A stretch of DNA of 64,000 nt. It comes from Haliscomenobacter sp965225875 (GTDB lineage Bacteria; Bacteroidota; Bacteroidia; Chitinophagales; Saprospiraceae). Shown here piece after piece: positions 34,481 to 43,405 of this stretch (position 1 is its first letter; every line of letters begins with the position of its first letter). The stretch is from positions 744,001-808,000 of the forward strand of contig NZ_CBDDBS010000002.1 of assembly GCF_965225875.1 (NCBI RefSeq). The letters are read 5' to 3'. The notes below the pieces were generated by a model. The model had not been told where the DNA came from, did no database searches, and worked only from the letters and a program-made list of their open reading frames with translations. The position numbers were made by a program, and so were the translations under genes.

Positions 34481-35674
34481 ATGGCTTGTATGAAATGTAG
34501 GCGGGCGGATTGTATGACAATAAGCCCCGATTATTGCGTAAAAGATTGGGAAAATCTAAAAAACCTACCTGTATACCAAAATACTAACGATTGGTTTGAA
34601 GCCATAAAAATTTTTAATGATAGAATTACCAACCGTTTTCTTAAACAAGTGGAATGCCTAGAAAATAATACAGATGCCACAATAAGAGTTTATAGCGGTT
34701 TCATAATCATGTCTATTGATTGTTTATTGGTTGAAACCTTAAACCAATTCTATAAAGGGGTCGAAAATACGGATGCAGCATATAAATCAAAAAACTGGAA
34801 AACTTTTAAAGATTTTTTCCAACAAAGCCCGTTTTTTCAAGATTTTTTTGTTGAAGCTCAAGATTTTTTAGGCACGGAAGAAGAACGTTCAATATCAAAA
34901 TCCGGTATTTTTTACGACCAAGTTAGATGTGGATTACTCCATCAAGCAGAAACAAAAGAACTAAGTAAAATTAATTTAAGAGATTTTTCAACAATGGTAA
35001 AATATGTTGATAGTGATTATCCAGCCAAAGGAATAATTGTTAATCGAGTCTTATTTCACAATGCGCTTGTTAAAGAATTTGAAAGGTATAAAAAGCGTTT
35101 ATCCGATATTTCAGAAACCCAGCTTCGTGAGAATTTCATAATAAAAATGAATATGATTTGCCGTACCGAAAAAATCTTTGTTTTTTGTTACGGGTCTAAC
35201 ATGATGACGAAAAGGCTCCAAAACAGAATAAAACCAATCAAAAAAATTGGAGTTGCAGAGCTCTCTGAGTATAAATTTACTTTCAATAAAAAAAGTAAAG
35301 ATGGCTCTGTAAAGGCAAATTTGCTTAAAGGGACAACAACAGACAAGGTTTGGGGTGTTGTTTTTGAAATAAACAAGTTACAAAAATATGTTTTGGATGA
35401 AATAGAAGGAAAAGGCAGAGGTTACAGAGACCACAAAGTTTTAGTAACATTTAGTGACGGTACTCAAAAGGCTGTTTATGCCTATATTTCTAGCGATAAT
35501 AGATTTTGGGATTCTAGTCTCTTCCCTTATGATTGGTATAAGGAGTATGTTGTAAAAGGAGCAGACGAACATGGGTTACCCGATTCCTACATTGCGTTTT
35601 TAAATTCTTTCAAATCAATACAAGACACTGATTATGAAAGAAACAACAGAGAATTGAATATTTTAAAAAGCTAA
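34481..35674 (+). CDS. HEPN-like domain fused to gamma-glutamylcyclotransferase-like domain
   Basis: A 397-residue protein, AT-rich like its island neighbours. Residues 1-220 are helical and carry R149-x4-H154 in YDQVRCGLLHQAETK, which fits the Rx4-6H signature of HEPN ribonucleases; the preceding helices (IDCLLVETLNQFYKGV, WKTFKDFFQQSPFFQDFF) fit too. A cluster of cysteines at the start (CMKCRRADC) may bind zinc. Residues 232-370 form a GGCT/AIG2-like fold: VFCYGSNMMTKRL is the substrate loop and VLDEIEGKGRGYRDHKV carries the expected Glu. GGCT enzymes cyclise gamma-glutamyl amines. The combination suggests a conflict or toxin function, but this is inference; substrate and partner are unknown. 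It is followed by the type I RM operon 277 bases on. Confidence 0.6.
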   Translation: MACMKCRRADCMTISPDYCVKDWENLKNLPVYQNTNDWFEAIKIFNDRITNRFLKQVECLENNTDATIRVYSGFIIMSIDCLLVETLNQFYKGVENTDAAYKSKNWKTFKDFFQQSPFFQDFFVEAQDFLGTEEERSISKSGIFYDQVRCGLLHQAETKELSKINLRDFSTMVKYVDSDYPAKGIIVNRVLFHNALVKEFERYKKRLSDISETQLRENFIIKMNMICRTEKIFVFCYGSNMMTKRLQNRIKPIKKIGVAELSEYKFTFNKKSKDGSVKANLLKGTTTDKVWGVVFEINKLQKYVLDEIEGKGRGYRDHKVLVTFSDGTQKAVYAYISSDNRFWDSSLFPYDWYKEYVVKGADEHGLPDSYIAFLNSFKSIQDTDYERNNRELNILKS

Positions 35675-35951
35675 AATCGTAGGACAAGATAGCCTCAGCA
35701 CAGACCTTCAGTTTCAGCGAAGGGCCTTTTTGGTACTGCTCATAAAACTTGCAATTGCACATTGCCCATCCCCAATAGCGACCTACTGAGATAAAGGTAA
35801 GTCTGTTAAAAAACTCCCCCCACTTCCCACCCCCTTTCTAAATTTTATCGTACTTTTCAGATCCTACCTTATTCCCGTAACCTTTTGCACCCGGCCAACG
35901 TATAAGGTAGCATAAAACCCAAAATACCAGGACCAAACCAAGCATTCCTCC

Positions 35952-37439
35952 ATGTTCGAACAAACCTTCAAAAACATCGACGACATCCTCCACAAAGACG
36001 CGGGTTGCAGCAGCGAACTCGACTACGTGGAACAAACCTCCTGGATACTCTTCCTCAAATACCTCGACGACCTGGAGCAAGACAAAGCCACGGCCGCTGA
36101 ACTCACTGGCAAACCCTACAAGAACATCATCAGCCCTGAATTTCAATGGACGACCTGGGCTGCGCCTAAGGACAAGGATGGCAAACTGGACCACCACCGC
36201 GCCCTCACCGGCGACGACCTTACCGACTTTGTCAACATCCAACTTTTCCCCTACCTCAAAAAATTCAAAACCGAGGCCGAAGGCCCCGATACCATCGAAT
36301 ACAAAATTGGTGAAATTTTCAGCGAGCTCAAAAACCGCATCCAGAGCGGCTACAACCTGCGGGAAGTCATCAACCGCATCGACGAGCTGCGTTTCCGCAC
36401 CCACGCGGAAAAGCACGAGATGAGCCACCTCTACGAGGACAAGATCAAAAACATGGGCAACGCCGGGCGCAACGGCGGCGAATACTACACCCCTCGCCCA
36501 CTGATCAAAACCATCGTCAAAGTGGTTGCACCCAAAATTGGCCAAACCATTTACGATGGGGCCGTAGGCTCGGCAGGCTTCCTGGTGGAGGCCTTTGAGT
36601 ACCTGAAAAACGGTGGTGCTGATGGCCGCCCAAATCTATCCACCAAGGACGTAGAAACCCTGCAAAAACGCACCTTCTACGGCAAAGAGAAAAAATCCCT
36701 GGCCTACATCATCGGCATCATGAACATGATTTTGCACGGTGTGGAGGCTCCCAATATTGTACACACCAACACCCTGGCCGAAAACCTGAGCGACATCCAG
36801 GAAAAAGACCGCTACGACATCATCCTGGCCAATCCCCCCTTTGGTGGCAAGGAACGCGCCGAAGTGCAACAAAACTTCCCCATCAAAACGGGTGAAACCG
36901 CCAGCCTCTTTTTGCAGCATTTCATCAAAATCCTCAAAGCAGGTGGCAAAGCCGGAGTGGTGATCAAAAACACCTTTTTGAGCAATACCGACAACGCCTC
37001 CATCAGCTTGCGCAAACTGCTCCTGGAAACCTGCAACCTGCACACCGTGCTCGACCTCCCCGGTGGAACCTTCACCGGAGCAGGGGTAAAAACGGTGGTT
37101 TTGTTTTTTGAAAAAGGTGCCCCCACCCAAAAGGTCTGGTTCTATCAACTGAACCTGGAGCGCAACCTGGGCAAAACAAATGCCCTGAATGAAAAGGATT
37201 TGGCAGAGTTTGTGGCCCTGCAAAAAGTAAGGGCTTCCCATGTGGAAGGCCCCGAAACGGAAAACTCCTGGAACCTCAGTGTAAAAAACATCGACCAAAA
37301 CACCTTCGACCTGAGTGCCAAAAACCCGAATAAAAAAGAGGAAACCGCCCTGCGGCAACCGGAAGAGATTTTGGCGGAAATGCGCGCACTGGATGAGGAG
37401 AGTGCGGATATTTTGAACGTAATAATGGAAATGATATGA
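35952..37439 (+). CDS. hsdM: Type I restriction-modification system, DNA methylase subunit HsdM
   Basis: A 495-residue N6-adenine methyltransferase. Residues 1-130 are the HsdM N-terminal helical domain. GEYYTPRPLIKTIVKV and YDGAVGSAGFLVEAF (SAM-binding motif I, in place of the more usual DPACGTGGF) come next, and the catalytic motif IV is ANPPFGG near residue 297. A C-terminal helical tail contacts HsdS. Two HsdM with one HsdS form the methylase, and two HsdR complete the restriction complex. The stop overlaps the HsdS start (ATGA at 37436). GC content is clearly higher than in the preceding gene, so the operon probably came from another source. Confidence 0.92.
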   Translation: MFEQTFKNIDDILHKDAGCSSELDYVEQTSWILFLKYLDDLEQDKATAAELTGKPYKNIISPEFQWTTWAAPKDKDGKLDHHRALTGDDLTDFVNIQLFPYLKKFKTEAEGPDTIEYKIGEIFSELKNRIQSGYNLREVINRIDELRFRTHAEKHEMSHLYEDKIKNMGNAGRNGGEYYTPRPLIKTIVKVVAPKIGQTIYDGAVGSAGFLVEAFEYLKNGGADGRPNLSTKDVETLQKRTFYGKEKKSLAYIIGIMNMILHGVEAPNIVHTNTLAENLSDIQEKDRYDIILANPPFGGKERAEVQQNFPIKTGETASLFLQHFIKILKAGGKAGVVIKNTFLSNTDNASISLRKLLLETCNLHTVLDLPGGTFTGAGVKTVVLFFEKGAPTQKVWFYQLNLERNLGKTNALNEKDLAEFVALQKVRASHVEGPETENSWNLSVKNIDQNTFDLSAKNPNKKEETALRQPEEILAEMRALDEESADILNVIMEMI

Positions 37440-38665
37440 GAGAGGGATGGGAAAAATGTCATCTTGAAGATTACATAAAATTAATTGACTATCGGGGTAG
37501 AACCCCTGTAAAAACAGAATCAGGGGTCAGATTGATTACTGCAAAAAATGTTAAGCTAGGCTACCTACAACTGGAGCCACAAGAGTTTATTCATCCAGAT
37601 GAGTATGAATCTTGGATGACAAGAGGTATTCCTAATTTTGGCGATGTAATTTTTACAACAGAAGCACCATTAGCTAATGTCGCACAGCTTGACACAACCG
37701 AAAAAGTAGCTTTTGCACAACGTATTATCGTTATGCAACCACAGAAAAATAAAATTGACCAAACCTTTTTAAAATATCTTCTACTATCAGATTCTGTTAG
37801 AAATGAAATATTACAGAAAGGAACTGGGGCTACGGTTCAAGGGATTAAGTCAAGTCTGTTAAAAAAGATTCAGCTTTATCTTCCGCCCCTCCCCGAACAA
37901 CATCGCATCGTTGCCATCCTCGACGAAGCCTTCGCCGCTATCGCCAAAGCAAAAGCTAATGCCGAACAAAACCTCAAAAACGCGAAGGAGCTTTTTGAAA
38001 GTTATTTGCAAGGGGTGTTTGAACAGCGGGGAGATGGTTGGGAAGAGAAGACTTTGGGAGAATTAGCAACTTTCAGAAATGGAATGAACTTCACAAAGAG
38101 TAGTAAAGGAGAACAAATTAAAATCGTTGGGGTAAAAGACTTTCAAAATAATTTCTGGGTTCCCTTCGAAGCATTAGACACGGTTACTTTAGATGGAAAA
38201 TTAAATGATTTAGATTCACTAAGGGAAGGTGACATCTTAGCTGTTCGTTCCAATGGAAATCCCCAATTAATTGGTAGAACGCTTTTAGCTAGTCAAGTTG
38301 TGGGGAAAGTTTCTCATTCTGGTTTTACTATTAGGATCAGATTGAACTCGAAAATTATTGACCCTATATATTTGTGTAATTTTCTAAAGATTGCAAAAAC
38401 CAGAAAAACTCTTATTGATGGTGGGAATGGAGTCGGAATAAAAAGCTTAAATCAGGGGTCTCTTTCTTCTTTAGTGGTTCTTTTTCCAAAAAACTTAACA
38501 ACCCAACAATCCATCATCCAAAAGCTCGACGCCCTTTCCGCCCAAACCAAAAAGCTCGAAGCCATCTACCAGCAAAAGATCAATGACCTGGAGGAGTTGA
38601 AAAAGTCCATTTTGCAGAAAGCCTTTAGTGGGGAATTAAAAACCGCCGAAATGTTGGCCGTATGA
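37436..38665 (+). CDS. hsdS: Type I restriction-modification system, specificity subunit HsdS
   Basis: A 409-residue protein with two target-recognition domains and two conserved helical spacers. TRD1 is residues 1-150, ending before LPPLPEQHRIVAILDEAFAAIAKAKANAEQNLKNAK (central spacer, about 148-190). TRD2 runs from about 200 to 365, and the second spacer is KLDALSAQTKKLEAIYQQKINDLEELKKSILQKAFSGEL. TRD1 and TRD2 are AT-rich, while the spacers have the GC content of hsdM and hsdR. This is the usual sign that recognition domains were exchanged by recombination. It decides the bipartite DNA site; the site cannot be read from the sequence. Overlaps hsdR by ATGA. Confidence 0.9.
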   Translation: MREGWEKCHLEDYIKLIDYRGRTPVKTESGVRLITAKNVKLGYLQLEPQEFIHPDEYESWMTRGIPNFGDVIFTTEAPLANVAQLDTTEKVAFAQRIIVMQPQKNKIDQTFLKYLLLSDSVRNEILQKGTGATVQGIKSSLLKKIQLYLPPLPEQHRIVAILDEAFAAIAKAKANAEQNLKNAKELFESYLQGVFEQRGDGWEEKTLGELATFRNGMNFTKSSKGEQIKIVGVKDFQNNFWVPFEALDTVTLDGKLNDLDSLREGDILAVRSNGNPQLIGRTLLASQVVGKVSHSGFTIRIRLNSKIIDPIYLCNFLKIAKTRKTLIDGGNGVGIKSLNQGSLSSLVVLFPKNLTTQQSIIQKLDALSAQTKKLEAIYQQKINDLEELKKSILQKAFSGELKTAEMLAV

Positions 38666-41049
38666 ACGAAGCCGAAACCCGCGCCGAACTCATCGACCCC
38701 GCCCTCAAGGCCTGCGGCTGGGGTGTAGTGGAAGGCTCTCGCATCCTGCGGGAGTACCACATCACTGCGGGCAAAATCCAGACGGGTGGCCAACGGGCCA
38801 AAAAGCTCAGTGCCGATTACGTGCTGGTGTACAAAGGCATCAAACTGGCCGTCATTGAAGCCAAAAGCGCCGAGTTGGAAGTAGGTGAAGGTGTGGCCCA
38901 GGCCAAACAATACGCCGAAAAACTCAATGTAGAAACCACCTACAGCACCAACGGCAAGGCGATTTACAGCATTTGTATGAAAACGGGTGTGGAAGGTCTG
39001 GTGGATCAATACCTCAGCCCCCAGGAGCTTTGGCTCAAAACCTACCCCCAGGCCGGCAATCCCGGCGAAGCTGAGGTGGAAGCCTGGCGCGAAAAATTTG
39101 CCGCCGTCCCCTTTGAAGACAAAAGTGGTACCTGGCAACTGCGTTACTACCAGGAGCTCGCCGTCAAAAACACCCTGGAGGCAGTTGCTCAACAGCGCAA
39201 TCGCATCCTCCTGACCCTGGCTACGGGCACCGGAAAAACCGCCATCGCCTTTCAAATCGCCTGGAAACTGTTTCAAACCCGTTGGAACCTCTCCCAACAG
39301 CTCGGAGGCAGCGCCGCAGTGAGCCGCCGCCCGCGCATCCTGTTTTTAGCCGACCGCAACATCCTGGCCGATCAGGCTTACAATTCCTTTTCGGCTTTTC
39401 CCGAAGACGCCCTGGTGCGCATCAAACCTACCGAAATCAAAAAAGGGGGCCGGGTGCCGACCAATGGCAGCATCTTTTTTACCATTTTCCAAACCTTCAT
39501 GTCGGGTACCGACAAGGAAGGCCAGCCCGCACCCTACTTCGGCGAATACCCGCCCGACTATTTTGATTTCATCATCATCGACGAGTGCCACCGGGGCGGT
39601 GCCAACGACGAAGGCAACTGGCGGGCCATTTTGGAGTATTTTTCTCCCGCTGTACAGCTGGGCCTCACCGCCACCCCCAAACGCAAAGACAACGTAGACA
39701 CCTACAAATATTTCGGCGAACCCGTTTTTGTGTACTCCCTCAAGGAAGGCATCAACGACGGCTTTTTGACCCCCTTCAAGGTCAAACGTTTCAAAACCAC
39801 CCTGGACGATTACATCTACACCAGCGATGATCAAGTCATTGAGGGTGAAATTGAAGAAGGGCGTTTGTACACTGAAGCTGACTTTAATGTAAAAATCGAG
39901 ATTGCCGCCCGCGAGAAAAAACGAGTTCAGCTTTTTTTGGAAAATGCCAACCCCAACCAAAAGGCCATCCTCTTTTGTGCCAATCAGCCCCATGCGGCCT
40001 TCATTCGCGACCTGGTGACGCAGTGCAAAAATGAACGTTACGGCTTTTCCCATACCAACTACTGCGTACGCGTCACCGCCAACGATGGCGAAATCGGCGA
40101 GCAGTTTCTACGGGATTTTCAGGACAATGAAAAAACCATCCCCACCATTCTGACCACTTCCCAAAAGTTGTCGACCGGGGTGGATGCGCGCAACATCCGC
40201 AACATCGTGCTGCTGCGCCCCGTGACCTCCATGATCGAGTTTAAACAAATCGTCGGTCGGGGTACCCGCCTCTTTGAGGGCAAAGACTTTTTCACCATCT
40301 ATGATTTTGTCGACGCCTACCGCCACTTTAGCGACCCGGAATGGGACGGCGATCCCCTGGAACCGGAAGGCACCAACATCGTCGCTGAACCCAAAGAACC
40401 TTACGTGCCTCAACCCCGCGAGAAGCAGGACGATAGCGACGACGAAGGTGGAAAACGCAAACGCATCAAGGTCAAACTGCGCGACGGGAAAGAACGCGAA
40501 ATCCAGCACATGATGTCGACTTCGTTCTGGAGCGCTGAGGGTCGTCCCATTTCCGCCGAGGAGTTTTTGCACAATCTCTTCGGCGAACTGCCCAAACTCT
40601 TTAGCAATGAAGCCGAGTTGCGCCGCCTCTGGAGCAATCCACTGACCAGACGCACCCTGCTGGAAAAACTGGCCGAAGCGGGCTTTGGCAAAGACGAACT
40701 GGGCACCCTGCAACAACTCATCGACGCCGAAAAAAGCGACCTCTTCGACGTCCTGGAATACGTGTTCAACAGCGACATCAAACCCATGACCCGCGCCGAA
40801 AGGGTGGCCGCCGCACAAGCCACCATCTTCGCCTTGCTCAATGATCAGCAAAAGGAATTCATCGAATTTGTGCTGAGCAAATACATCGAAACGGGCGTGG
40901 AGGAATTGGATCAGGAGAAATTGCCGCTTTTGCTGGTGAATAAGTACCAGTCTTTGCAGGATGCCAAAGGGGTGCTGGGGGAGGTAAGGGAGATCAGTGC
41001 GTTGTTTGTGGAGTTTCAGAAGTATTTGTATGAGGAGAAGGTGGCGTGA
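38662..41049 (+). CDS. hsdR: Type I restriction-modification system, endonuclease/translocase subunit HsdR
   Basis: A 795-residue subunit of the EcoEI/EcoR124-like short type. The PD-(D/E)xK nuclease is at the N-terminus (SADYVLVYKGIKLAVIEAKS, residues 50-70, giving D and E-x-K). The helicase motor follows: Walker A LATGTGKT near residue 187, the DEAD-type motif DECH near residue 306, LTATPKRKDN, and motif VI QIVGRGTRLF near residue 530. The C-terminal part binds the methylase. It translocates DNA with ATP and cuts when HsdS finds unmethylated sites. All three subunits appear intact, so the system should be active. Confidence 0.92.
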   Translation: MNEAETRAELIDPALKACGWGVVEGSRILREYHITAGKIQTGGQRAKKLSADYVLVYKGIKLAVIEAKSAELEVGEGVAQAKQYAEKLNVETTYSTNGKAIYSICMKTGVEGLVDQYLSPQELWLKTYPQAGNPGEAEVEAWREKFAAVPFEDKSGTWQLRYYQELAVKNTLEAVAQQRNRILLTLATGTGKTAIAFQIAWKLFQTRWNLSQQLGGSAAVSRRPRILFLADRNILADQAYNSFSAFPEDALVRIKPTEIKKGGRVPTNGSIFFTIFQTFMSGTDKEGQPAPYFGEYPPDYFDFIIIDECHRGGANDEGNWRAILEYFSPAVQLGLTATPKRKDNVDTYKYFGEPVFVYSLKEGINDGFLTPFKVKRFKTTLDDYIYTSDDQVIEGEIEEGRLYTEADFNVKIEIAAREKKRVQLFLENANPNQKAILFCANQPHAAFIRDLVTQCKNERYGFSHTNYCVRVTANDGEIGEQFLRDFQDNEKTIPTILTTSQKLSTGVDARNIRNIVLLRPVTSMIEFKQIVGRGTRLFEGKDFFTIYDFVDAYRHFSDPEWDGDPLEPEGTNIVAEPKEPYVPQPREKQDDSDDEGGKRKRIKVKLRDGKEREIQHMMSTSFWSAEGRPISAEEFLHNLFGELPKLFSNEAELRRLWSNPLTRRTLLEKLAEAGFGKDELGTLQQLIDAEKSDLFDVLEYVFNSDIKPMTRAERVAAAQATIFALLNDQQKEFIEFVLSKYIETGVEELDQEKLPLLLVNKYQSLQDAKGVLGEVREISALFVEFQKYLYEEKVA

Positions 41050-41142
41050 GGGGCTGCTTTTGATGAACAAATGAAAATACAACAAACTAAAGCTGTGAAT
41101 AAATAACCTTGTATTGCTATAATGAGGCTAAAATTTAAATAA

Positions 41143-42984
41143 ATGGAAGAGCAAATATCATTGTTAATTAGAATACTTCCATCTGGAAAGGAGGTTGAAA
41201 TAGAACTTCCTCTGACTACATTGGGTGCAGAAATAAAAAAGGCACTATTAGAGCATCCTGAATTGCAAATACCAAAAATTGATTCTGATGGCAGTCATAT
41301 ACCCTATAGACTATCATCTAAATCAAAAGGGAAAGAAGTAAAGGATGAAAGTACGCTTAAGGAATTAAATATAGTGGATGGAGATACATTATTAATGGCT
41401 CCAGTGATTATAGCGGGAGGAGGAGGTGTCTTCATAAATTTAAAAACAGCTGAATTCCTTAATTGGCTAAGCCAAAATGGCTTTGAAGAAAATAATCTTT
41501 CAGAGAAGATTATTGACTCCTATTTGCAAGCGAAAGGGAAACCTACTTCTATTTCATTCATACTTAGGATTATGCCCAGATGTAATGAAATAGAGATCGA
41601 AGCACCTTTATCAGCAAAAATAATAGACTTATATAACGCTTTAATCCAAAATGGTGACATTTCTGAATTTGATGCAGAAGGAAATTCACTTGATTATAAC
41701 TTGGCAGGAACAAAAGCTATAGACTTCAAAAGTTCAGTGACCATATTTGAAGCAGGATTGGACGATAGAGGTTGTTATTTAGTAGTACCTTTCATCAAGG
41801 CTAATCGATTAATGAGTTCCTTCAAAAGTATGAGAACGGTTGAGTACCTTTTCTGGTTAGAGAATAATGGGCTACCAATTAGAGACTTATCAAAAAATAG
41901 CATCAATTCGTATTTGCTTTCTAAAGGAAAATCAAATTCAATTTCCTTTGTATTACAAGTTATGCCACAAAAAACTGAAATTGAAATTGAATTAAGTTAC
42001 TCTTCACATGTATATGAAATACACAATCATCTAATTAAACAAGGCTTGGTATTCAATAAATCAAATGATGGCATTGAGTGCACATATGAAATTGTCGATC
42101 GTGATGAATCATCTATTGATTCTAGATGCCCAAATACTATTTTCGAAATAGGTTTTGAAGCAGGAGGCATCTATCTTTTTGTCCCTAAACTACAGAGCGA
42201 TTTTGACATTGAAATATCACTTCTGCATTTAAATGAATTTCATGATTGGTTGCGTGAAAAATATATGGGGATAAACGCGTTCTCAAGTATTCCCAGCGAA
42301 AAGTTAAATCAACTTATTCAACGATTCTGTGAAGACAAAGGCTATGAAGATGTTAGCTTCGATGCATTTTTCAATCCTTTTAAACGAAAGCTTTATAGTC
42401 CATTTTCTTACCAAAAGAAAATCGATAAATTTAAAATGGCTTTTAATGCCATTTTTAACCGCAAAAAGTATAAGCAAGAAATCATTACCCACCTTTTTAA
42501 GCGTTATCAAGAGATAAAATTTCACGGTTTTTTCCTTTTTGCACAAGGTGATGGTACTTACAGAAATATTTACAAAAAGTATTGGGAGGATATCAATCAC
42601 TTGACTAGTAATTACATGGATTTGTATTTTTCGAAAGAAGACCTGGAAGGCAAGAGTGGATTTGAAACCTTAAACAGAATGGATTCGATTCAGCATTTAG
42701 CGGATGAAATTATTCTTCCATCATTGATTCTTTGGAATGTAGAGCGAGGTCTAAAAAATGCCATTGCCATACCGTTAAAAGGCTTTAATTCGGATTACAT
42801 CCTATTTATATTGCAATTGTTGGTTACCGCTATTAAGAAAAAAATGGATTTGCGTGAAATAGGCTTATTTGTGCAACAAAAAATTGAAACAAGTTTTATT
42901 GCGCCCACAAATTTAAGTGTAACTTACATTGAGAAACAGGAAGCGGAGAATATTTTTAATATCGAAAACTTGAAAAACACATAA
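41143..42984 (+). CDS. Protein with three ubiquitin-like (beta-grasp) repeats, defence-operon associated
   Basis: A 613-residue protein, unrecognised as a whole. Three tandem units of about 130 residues are visible. Each begins with a beta-grasp-like stretch: ISLLIRILPSGKEVEIELPL (residue 5), ISFILRIMPRCNEIEIEAPL (about 137), ISFVLQVMPQKTEIEIELSY (about 267). Each closes with a helical linker (EFLNWLSQNG, EYLFWLENNG, EFHDWLREKY). The first unit resembles the EsaB/YukD type of ubiquitin-like folds, with GDTLLMAPV. Residues 405-600 form a helical domain I do not know. The C-terminus reads ENIFNIENLKNT, almost repeated at the start of the next protein. No signal or membrane segment is present. 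It may be a multivalent recruiting or sensor protein for the NACHT system downstream (inference). A 93-base gap follows hsdR. Confidence 0.65.
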   Translation: MEEQISLLIRILPSGKEVEIELPLTTLGAEIKKALLEHPELQIPKIDSDGSHIPYRLSSKSKGKEVKDESTLKELNIVDGDTLLMAPVIIAGGGGVFINLKTAEFLNWLSQNGFEENNLSEKIIDSYLQAKGKPTSISFILRIMPRCNEIEIEAPLSAKIIDLYNALIQNGDISEFDAEGNSLDYNLAGTKAIDFKSSVTIFEAGLDDRGCYLVVPFIKANRLMSSFKSMRTVEYLFWLENNGLPIRDLSKNSINSYLLSKGKSNSISFVLQVMPQKTEIEIELSYSSHVYEIHNHLIKQGLVFNKSNDGIECTYEIVDRDESSIDSRCPNTIFEIGFEAGGIYLFVPKLQSDFDIEISLLHLNEFHDWLREKYMGINAFSSIPSEKLNQLIQRFCEDKGYEDVSFDAFFNPFKRKLYSPFSYQKKIDKFKMAFNAIFNRKKYKQEIITHLFKRYQEIKFHGFFLFAQGDGTYRNIYKKYWEDINHLTSNYMDLYFSKEDLEGKSGFETLNRMDSIQHLADEIILPSLILWNVERGLKNAIAIPLKGFNSDYILFILQLLVTAIKKKMDLREIGLFVQQKIETSFIAPTNLSVTYIEKQEAENIFNIENLKNT

Positions 42985-42985
42985 C

Positions 42986-43342
42986 ATGCCATTCAATATC
43001 AATCAACAGAATGGGAAAAACATCTTCAACATTGAAAACCTTAATGTCAATGCAGGTGATTCCCACCCATCAGAAAAACATGAAGGATATACCATTGACC
43101 AGATTAAGGAACAACTAGCCAATGGTGAAACAATCGAAGCAATACAAGCACTAAAAACGTACCTAATCAGTGCCCCAAGTAAGCAATCAATGATCGATGA
43201 ATTGATTATGCTATCCTCACGCTATGCTGAGGTTAATCATCAAGAAATACATGCCTTGAATAGCCATGAAAACATTAGTATTGAGAAAGCAAAGGTTGTG
43301 AGAGGAATATTGGATTTGGTTGGCCGGATTGATGTAAGCTAA
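42986..43342 (+). CDS. Small effector-associated domain (EAD11-like) protein
   Basis: A 118-residue protein whose start codon lies one base after the stop of the upstream gene. Residues 1-20 hold the motif KNIFNIENLNVNAG. Residues 34-116 resemble effector-associated domain 11 (IDQIKEQLANGETIEAIQALKTYLI, LIMLSSRYAEVNHQEIHALNS, IEKAKVVRGILDLVGRID). EADs are death-domain-like adaptors in bacterial conflict systems that pair proteins carrying the same EAD. The NACHT protein downstream carries a matching domain at its N-terminus, so this protein may link it to an effector, or to the beta-grasp protein by the shared IFNIENL motif (inference). Confidence 0.65.
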   Translation: MPFNINQQNGKNIFNIENLNVNAGDSHPSEKHEGYTIDQIKEQLANGETIEAIQALKTYLISAPSKQSMIDELIMLSSRYAEVNHQEIHALNSHENISIEKAKVVRGILDLVGRIDVS

Positions 43343-43405
43343 ATTGTCAAAGAAAAATTCTTTCAATCACCACAAACCAAACACCCTTTGAAGTAAAACT
43401 CATCC

